This document shows, one piece after another, positions 58,633 through 64,000 of a stretch of 64,000 nt of DNA. The notes beneath the pieces were generated by a model that made no database searches, was not told the DNA's origin, and saw only the letters and a list, made by a program, of their open reading frames with translations. A program made the position numbers and the translations under genes. The stretch comes from Streptomyces sp. Je 1-79. Its GTDB lineage: Bacteria > Actinomycetota > Actinomycetes > Streptomycetales > Streptomycetaceae. How positions within the stretch are numbered: position 1 is the first letter of the stretch; the number at the start of each line of letters is the position of its first letter. The DNA is taken from assembly GCF_025195125.1 (NCBI RefSeq), contig NZ_JAMGSL010000003.1:504362-568361 (forward strand), in the 5' to 3' direction.

Positions 58633-60420
58633 CTACAGGCCGAGCTCGACCTCGAACTCGCCGGCCTCGAGGATGCCCTTGACGGCCGTCAGGTAACGGG
58701 CCGCGTCGGCGCCGTCCACCAGGCGGTGGTCGTAGGAGAGGGCGACGTAGGTCATGTCGCGGATCGCGATCGTCTCACCCAGGTCCGGGTGGTTGACGAC
58801 GACCGGGCGACGGACCGTGGCACCGATGCCCAGGATGGCGACCTGGTTCGGGGGCACGATGATCGTGTCGAACAGCGCACCGCGCGAGCCGGTGTTGGAG
58901 ATCGTGAAGGTCGCACCGGCGAGGTCGTCCGGCGTGATCTTGCCGGCGCGGACGGCGCCCGCGAGCTCCGCGGTCTTCTTGGCGACACCGGCGATGTTCA
59001 GGTCGCCCGCACCCTTGATGACCGGCGTCATCAGACCCTTCTCGGAGTCCACGGCGATGCCGATGTTCTCCGAGTCGAAGTACGTGATGGTGCCCTCGTC
59101 CTCGTTGATCCGGGCGTTGATGACCGGGTGGGCCTTCAGCGCCTGGGCCGCCGCCTTCACGAAGAACGGCATCGGGGACAGCTTGACGCCCTCACGGGCG
59201 GCGAAGGAGTCCTTCGCCTGCGCGCGAAGGCGCATCAGCTTGGTGATGTCGACCTCGACGACCGAGGTCAGCTGGGCCTGGCCGTGCAGCGCCTTCATCA
59301 TGTTGTCGCCGATGACCTTGCGCATGCGGGTCATCTTGACGGTCTGACCGCGCAGCGGGGAGACCTCCAGGGCCGGAGCCTTCGGCGCGGCGGCCGGGGC
59401 GGCGGCGACGGGGGCCGGAGCGGCCTTCTTGGCCTCGGCGGCCGCGAGGACGTCCTGCTTGCGGATCCGGCCGCCGACGCCGGAGCCCTTGACGGACGCC
59501 AGGTCGATGCCGTTCTCGGAGGCGAGCTTGCGGACCAGCGGGGTCACGTAGGCACCGTCGTCCGCCGGCTGTGCGGCGGCGGGGGCGGCCGGAGCCGGGG
59601 TGACCGGAGCCGGAGCGGCGGCCGGGGCGGCGGGCGCGGCCGGAGCCGGAGCGGCGGCCGGAGCGGCCGGAGCCGGAGCCGGGGCAGCCGGAGCCGCGGG
59701 GGCCGGAGCCTGGGCGGCCGGAGCCGGAGCCGGGGCGGCGGCGGGAGCCGGGGCGGCCGGGGCCGGGGCGGCGGCCGGAGCGGCACCCGCGGCACCGATG
59801 ACGGCCAGCTTGGCGCCGACCTCGGCGGTCTCGTCCTCGCCGACGACGATCTCCAGGAGGACACCCGAGGCCGGGGCCGGGATCTCGGTGTCGACCTTGT
59901 CGGTCGAGACCTCGAGCAGCGGCTCGTCGGCCTCGACGGTCTCGCCGACCGACTTCAGCCAGCGGGTGACGGTGCCTTCGGTGACGGACTCGCCGAGCGC
60001 CGGCAGGACGACGTCGGTGCCCTCGGCGGAACCGCCGCCGGAGGCCGCCTCGGCGGTCGGCGCCGGAGCCGGCTCCTGGGCCTCGGTGGACGGGGCGGCC
60101 TGCGGGGCCTCCTGCGCCGGGGCCGGAGCGGCCTCGGCGGCGGGGGCGGCCTCGGCGGCCGGGGCGGCGGCCGGCGCACCGGAGCCGTCGTCGATGATCG
60201 CGAGCTCGGCGCCGACCTCGACGGTCTCGTCCTCGGCGACCTTGATGGCGGCGAGGACGCCCGACGCGGGGGCGGGGATCTCGGTGTCGACCTTGTCGGT
60301 CGAGACCTCGAGCAGCGGCTCGTCGGCCTCGACGCGCTCACCCTCGGCCTTGAGCCAGCGGGTGACGGTGCCCTCGGTGACGCTCTCGCCGAGCGCCGGC
60401 AGGGTTACGGAAACCGGCAT
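58633..60420 (-). CDS. sucB: Dihydrolipoamide acyltransferase (E2) with two lipoyl domains
   Basis: A 595-residue E2. Two lipoyl domains: lipoyl-Lys K43 and K175, each in [17 protein letters not shown]. An Ala/Pro linker (about 211-288) leads to the E3/E1-binding domain (291-328), then the catalytic acyltransferase domain with H565xxxDG (HRLVDG). It is the core of the pyruvate and/or 2-oxoglutarate dehydrogenase complex; in Actinobacteria this gene product serves both through a shared E2. The lpd gene is directly upstream (61 bp) on the same strand. The lipoyl groups are supplied by LipB and LipA encoded in the same window. Confidence 0.93.
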   Translation of the reverse strand: MPVSVTLPALGESVTEGTVTRWLKAEGERVEADEPLLEVSTDKVDTEIPAPASGVLAAIKVAEDETVEVGAELAIIDDGSGAPAAAPAAEAAPAAEAAPAPAQEAPQAAPSTEAQEPAPAPTAEAASGGGSAEGTDVVLPALGESVTEGTVTRWLKSVGETVEADEPLLEVSTDKVDTEIPAPASGVLLEIVVGEDETAEVGAKLAVIGAAGAAPAAAPAPAAPAPAAAPAPAPAAQAPAPAAPAAPAPAPAAPAAAPAPAAPAAPAAAPAPVTPAPAAPAAAQPADDGAYVTPLVRKLASENGIDLASVKGSGVGGRIRKQDVLAAAEAKKAAPAPVAAAPAAAPKAPALEVSPLRGQTVKMTRMRKVIGDNMMKALHGQAQLTSVVEVDITKLMRLRAQAKDSFAAREGVKLSPMPFFVKAAAQALKAHPVINARINEDEGTITYFDSENIGIAVDSEKGLMTPVIKGAGDLNIAGVAKKTAELAGAVRAGKITPDDLAGATFTISNTGSRGALFDTIIVPPNQVAILGIGATVRRPVVVNHPDLGETIAIRDMTYVALSYDHRLVDGADAARYLTAVKGILEAGEFEVELGL

Positions 60421-60481
60421 GGTTTCAGTTGCTCCTAACGAATTGCGGAAAGTGGTCGTCGCGCCCGTGATGACGTGAGTG

Positions 60482-61870
60482 TCAGTCGTGGGAGTGCAGA
60501 GGCTTGCCGGCCAGCGCCAGGTGCGCCTCGCCGAGCGCCTCGTTCTGCGTCGGGTGGGCGTGGATGAGCTGCGCGACCTCGGCCGGCAGCGCCTCCCAGT
60601 TGTAGATCAGCTGCGCTTCGCCGACCTGCTCGCCCATGCGGTCACCGACCATGTGGACGCCGACCACGGCACCGTCCTTGACCTGGACGAGCTTGATCTC
60701 GCCCGCGGTCTTCAGGATCTTGCTCTTGCCGTTGCCCGCCAGGTTGTACTTCAGGGCGACGACCTTGTCCGCGCCGTAGATCTCCTTGGCCTTGGCCTCG
60801 GTGATGCCGACGGAGGCGACCTCGGGGTGGCAGTACGTCACCCGGGGCACACCGTCGTAGTCGATCGGAACGGTCTTCAGACCGGCCAGGCGCTCCGCGA
60901 CGAGGATGCCCTCGGCGAAGCCGACGTGGGCGAGCTGGAGCGTCGGGACGAGGTCGCCGACCGCCGAGATCGTGGGCACGTTCGTGCGCATGTACTCGTC
61001 GACGAGGACGTAGCCGCGGTCCGTCGCGACGCCCTGCTCCTCGTAGCCGAGACCGGCCGAGACCGGGCCGCGGCCGATGGCGACGAGCAGGACCTCGGCC
61101 TCGAAGGTCTTGCCGTCGGCCAGCGTGACCTTGACGCCGCTGTCGGTGTACTCGGCGGACTGGAAGAACGTGCCGAGGTTGAACTTGATGCCGCGCTTGC
61201 GGAAGGCGCGCTCAAGAAGCTTGGAGCTGTTCTCGTCCTCGACCGGGACCAGGTGCTTCAGGCCCTCGATGACCGTGACGTCGGTGCCGAAGGACTTCCA
61301 CGCGGACGCGAACTCGACGCCGATGACACCGCCGCCGAGGATGATCGCGGACTCCGGGACGCGGTCCAGGGTCAGCGCGTGGTCCGAGGAGATGATCCGG
61401 TTGCCGTCGATCTCCAGGCCCGGCAGCGACTTCGGTACGGAACCGGTGGCGAGGAGGACGTGACGGCCCTCGACGCGGCGGCCGTCCACGTCGACGGAGG
61501 TCGGGGAGGAGAGGCGCCCGTGGCCCTCGATGTACGTCACCTTGCGGGAGGCGACGAGACCCTGCAGGCCCTTGTAGAGGCCCGAGATCACGTCGTCCTT
61601 GTACTTGTGGACGGCCTTGATGTCGATGCCCTCGAAGGAGGCCTTGACACCGAACTGCTCCGCCTCGCGGGTCTGGTCGGCGACCTCGCCGGCGTGGAGC
61701 AGGGCCTTCGTCGGGATGCAGCCGTTGTGCAGGCAGGTGCCGCCGAGCTTGTTCTTCTCGATCAGTGCGACGTCCAGGCCCAGCTGCGCTCCGCGCAGCG
61801 CCGCGGCGTAACCGCCGCTACCGCCGCCGAGGATCACTAGGTCGAAAACGGTGCTGGCGTCGTTCGCCAC
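60482..61870 (-). CDS. lpdA: Dihydrolipoamide dehydrogenase (E3)
   Basis: A 462-residue flavoenzyme starting at GTG 61870 (GGAGGAC site; ATG at 61888 lacks one). FAD motif [10 protein letters not shown] at 15-24, redox-active disulfide C46-C51 (CLHNGC), NAD motif [10 protein letters not shown], and the C-terminal HAHPTQNEA His-Glu pair from the partner subunit. It reoxidises dihydrolipoyl groups of E2 proteins with NAD. It begins the operon lpd-sucB. No strong promoter hexamers noticed upstream. Confidence 0.96.
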   Translation of the reverse strand: MANDASTVFDLVILGGGSGGYAAALRGAQLGLDVALIEKNKLGGTCLHNGCIPTKALLHAGEVADQTREAEQFGVKASFEGIDIKAVHKYKDDVISGLYKGLQGLVASRKVTYIEGHGRLSSPTSVDVDGRRVEGRHVLLATGSVPKSLPGLEIDGNRIISSDHALTLDRVPESAIILGGGVIGVEFASAWKSFGTDVTVIEGLKHLVPVEDENSSKLLERAFRKRGIKFNLGTFFQSAEYTDSGVKVTLADGKTFEAEVLLVAIGRGPVSAGLGYEEQGVATDRGYVLVDEYMRTNVPTISAVGDLVPTLQLAHVGFAEGILVAERLAGLKTVPIDYDGVPRVTYCHPEVASVGITEAKAKEIYGADKVVALKYNLAGNGKSKILKTAGEIKLVQVKDGAVVGVHMVGDRMGEQVGEAQLIYNWEALPAEVAQLIHAHPTQNEALGEAHLALAGKPLHSHD

Positions 61871-62232
61871 GTCACGTCCTCCATGCATGTGCGCCGGGCG
61901 CCGGGCACCCCGTCCCGAATCCGGGGGGATTGACCGGCCGGTCGGCTGGTGTTCGGCCGCTTTTTATTCGGCCCTGTGGTGGGGGCCCTGTCCTGCCGAG
62001 AACCCATCTTCGCACTTGTTGCCGGGAGGCGGGACGCGGGGCCGGTGTGTGAGACCGGGCGATCGTCCGTACGGGCGGGTAACAGCGGCGTACGAACCTA
62101 CGGATTTCGTCGAGAGCGCAACGGCCCCTTGGGGCGGCGGCTCCACGACGGGCTCCGCGGAGGACGGGCACGCCGCGGCCCCCGGGGCGATTCCCGGGGG
62201 CCGCGACGACCGGGGACGAACCCGGGGGACGG
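61871..62232. other. Intergenic region pepA / lpd
   Basis: 362 bp with no gene that I can support. It contains the pepA terminator (62174-62205) and, toward lpd, the perfect palindrome GACCGGCCGGTC (61932-61943). The lpd promoter is probably here but no clear -35/-10 pair was found. Confidence 0.55.
62174..62205 (-). terminator. pepA terminator
   Basis: CGCGGCCCCCGGG (62174-62186) and its complement (62193-62205), a 13-bp stem with a GCGATT loop, 28 bp after the pepA stop. Confidence 0.85.
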
Positions 62233-63747
62233 TCAGAGCTCGCCGTCGGCCGTGCGCTCGGCCAGCTTCACCAGGGTGCGGACCGCGGATCCGGTGCCGC
62301 CCTTCGGGGTGTAGCCGTAGGGCGCGCCCTCGTGGAAGGCCGGGCCCGCGATGTCGAGGTGGGCCCAGGTGATGCCCTCGCCGACGAACTCCTGGAGGAA
62401 CAGACCGGCGACCAGGCCGCCGCCCATCCGCTCGCCCATGTTCGCGATGTCCGCGGTCGGGGAGTCCATGCCCTTGCGCAGGTCCGCCGGGAGCGGCATC
62501 GGCCAGGACTGCTCGCCGACCTCCTCGGCGATCTCGTGGATCGCGGTGCGGTAGTCGTCGTCGTTGGCCATGATGCCGAAGGTCCGGTTGCCCAGGGCGA
62601 GCACCATCGCGCCGGTCAGGGTCGCCACGTCGACGATCGCGTCCGGGTTCTCCTCCGAGGCCCTGGTCAGGGCGTCGGCGAGGACGAGACGGCCCTCGGC
62701 GTCGGTGTTGAGGACCTCGACGGTCTTGCCGCTGTACATGCGCAGCACGTCGCCGGGGCGGGTGGCCGAGCCGGACGGCATGTTCTCGGCGAGCGCCAGC
62801 CAGCCGGTCACGTTGACGGCGAGCCCGATGCGGGCGGCGGCGACGACCGCGGCGAAGACGGCGGCCGCGCCGCTCATGTCGCACTTCATCGTCTCGTTGT
62901 GGCCGGCCGGCTTCAGGGAGATGCCGCCCGAGTCGTAGGTGATGCCCTTGCCGACGAGGGCGAGGGTCTTCTCCGCCTTCGGGTGGGTGTAGGCGATCCT
63001 GACCAGGCGCGGGCCGCGGACCGCTCCCTTGCCGACGCCGAGGATGCCGCCGTAGCCGCCCTTGTCGAGCGCCTTCTCGTCGAGCACCTGCACCTTGAGG
63101 CCGTGCTCCTTGCCGGCGGCGGTGACGATGGCGGCGAACGTCTCGGGGTAGAGGTCGTTCGGCGGCATGTTGATCAGGTCGCGGGCGCGGTTGATCTCCT
63201 CGGTGAGCGCCAGCGCGCGCTCGGCGGCGGCCTTGAAGGCCTTGTCACGCGGCTTGGCGCCGAGCAGGGCCACCTCGGCCAGCGGCTTCTTGGCGTCCTT
63301 GCCGTTCCGGCTCTCCTGGTACGCGGTGTAGGCGTACGCACCGAGCAGCGCGCCCTCGGCGATCGCCTCGGCGCCCTCGGGGTCGGTGAACGGCAGCGCG
63401 AACGCGGCCTTCCTGGCGCCGTTCAGGGTGCGGGCGGCGGTACCGGCGGCGCGGCGGAGCGTCTCGGCGCCGTACGTCTCGCCGTCCTCGGGGGCGGAGC
63501 CCAGGCCGACGGCGAGCACGACGGGGGCCTTCAGGCCGGCGGGGGCGGGCAGCTTGGTGGCCTCACCCTCGGCTCCCGCGGCGCCCAGGGTCTCCAGGAC
63601 GGCGGCGAGCCTGCCGTCGAACGCCTTGTCCACGGCCTCGGCGCCCGGGGCGACGACCAGGCCCTTGCCGGACTTCGCGACACCGACGACGAGGGCGTCG
63701 GCGCGCAGCGTCGCGGCGCCGGCAGTGCTGAGAGTGAGAGCAGTCAC
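62233..63747 (-). CDS. pepA: Leucyl aminopeptidase (M17)
   Basis: A 504-residue M17 metallopeptidase starting at GTG 63747 (MTALTLS). The metal and catalytic motifs are visible: GKGITYDSGGISLKP, MKCDMSGAAAV and the signature NTDAEGRLVLADAL. It removes N-terminal residues from peptides in the cytoplasm as a hexamer with two metal ions per subunit. The start lacks a good ribosome-binding site, so a downstream start is possible. Terminated by a GC hairpin before the lpd gene. Confidence 0.95.
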   Translation of the reverse strand: MTALTLSTAGAATLRADALVVGVAKSGKGLVVAPGAEAVDKAFDGRLAAVLETLGAAGAEGEATKLPAPAGLKAPVVLAVGLGSAPEDGETYGAETLRRAAGTAARTLNGARKAAFALPFTDPEGAEAIAEGALLGAYAYTAYQESRNGKDAKKPLAEVALLGAKPRDKAFKAAAERALALTEEINRARDLINMPPNDLYPETFAAIVTAAGKEHGLKVQVLDEKALDKGGYGGILGVGKGAVRGPRLVRIAYTHPKAEKTLALVGKGITYDSGGISLKPAGHNETMKCDMSGAAAVFAAVVAAARIGLAVNVTGWLALAENMPSGSATRPGDVLRMYSGKTVEVLNTDAEGRLVLADALTRASEENPDAIVDVATLTGAMVLALGNRTFGIMANDDDYRTAIHEIAEEVGEQSWPMPLPADLRKGMDSPTADIANMGERMGGGLVAGLFLQEFVGEGITWAHLDIAGPAFHEGAPYGYTPKGGTGSAVRTLVKLAERTADGEL

Positions 63748-64000
63748 GGTGGTGAAATCTCGCTTCCATTGAGTTCTGTGGCGGTCGAGGGATGGGCCGA
63801 CCGTGCCCGCCGCATCGTATTTCGGCCCGGAGAGCGCCGAGAACGAGCCTACGCTCGCTCTTCGTGTTCGCTCACGGCGACGGTGATTCACTCATCCGTG
63901 GTGTCTCTTTCATGTTTACCCCTCAAGGTCGGAGAGCTCGTCCACACTCGGCTCATTCGCGCAAGGGCGGCAGCCGCCTCTTTGCATCATCCGCATCATC
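63748..64000. other. Upstream region of pepA, end of window
   Basis: 253 bp with no gene that I can support. The last 100 bp are less GC-rich (short A/T runs and a repeated GCATCATC at the end), as in promoter regions. The neighbouring gene lies beyond the window. Confidence 0.5.

Noticed and set aside
59590..59790. Tandem GGCCGGAGCC-like repeats
   Set aside because: They encode the Ala/Pro linker of the E2 protein and are expected.
59877..60332. Nearly identical sequences at about 59877-59938 and 60272-60332
   Set aside because: They code the two homologous lipoyl domains of the same protein; an internal domain duplication, not a mobile element.

Overview
The window is high-GC actinobacterial chromosome, almost certainly Streptomyces. 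Codon third positions are nearly all G or C, GTG starts are common, TANNNT -10 boxes often sit just before start codons, and two GlnR-type control regions precede glnA and glnII. The gene order (maltose/starch cluster, glnII, glnA, RDD, DUF4191, lipA, lipB, aceE, GntR, sucB, lpd, pepA) matches, from memory, the core region around SCO2179-SCO2235 of S. coelicolor. I see no rRNA, tRNA, insertion sequence, prophage or CRISPR array.

Region 1 (1-17667) is starch and maltodextrin use. A partial amidohydrolase and a PAP2 phosphatase come first. Then come a LacI repressor and an alpha-glucosidase (minus strand), the ABC transporter genes malE-malF-malG, a second alpha-glucosidase and a second LacI repressor (plus strand), a secreted CBM20 alpha-amylase, and a 1785-residue secreted amylopullulanase with two GH13 catalytic domains. 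TTGCA/TGCAA operator-like repeats with matching geometry lie upstream of malE and of the amylase. The extracellular enzymes would make maltodextrins, MalEFG would import them (no ATPase gene is present here), and the cytoplasmic glucosidases would release glucose.

Region 2 (17654-30587) is mixed: GNAT acetyltransferase, CHMI-like isomerase, a TetR gene with a divergent small membrane protein, a ferritin-like hydrolase/oxygenase with its flavin-ferredoxin reductase, a membrane protein with a sigma-like N-terminus, a CX5R phosphatase, a lipoprotein, a DUF1996 protein, an epimerase, a His/Met-rich membrane protein plus a PepSY-type membrane protein, and a receiver-less winged-helix regulator. 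A 40-codon small ORF lies just upstream of that regulator.

Region 3 (30976-42403) is bounded by glnII and glnA, each with four 11-bp-phased GlnR half-sites. Between them are a vWA (Ro60/TROVE-like) protein coupled to an ARPP-2-like protein, a Gfo/Idh oxidoreductase, a secreted RlpA-like protein, an ArsC-like reductase, and a small basic protein behind a PafBC-type DNA-damage promoter. A two-gene conflict-type module follows: a Trypco2 protein and a 1000-residue trypsin-STAND ATPase-TPR protein. This module is the best candidate for an interesting, poorly described system.

Region 4 (42625-64000) is housekeeping. It holds RDD and DUF4191 membrane proteins, lipoate synthesis (lipB, lipA), an NsdA-like HTH/TPR regulator, an FAD oxidoreductase, a TIGR01777 epimerase, two SDR genes with TetR and WYL regulators, DUF4240, pyruvate dehydrogenase E1 (aceE) with a GntR regulator, E2 (sucB) and E3 (lpd), and leucyl aminopeptidase (pepA). 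The lipoyl pathway thus sits close to the enzymes it serves.
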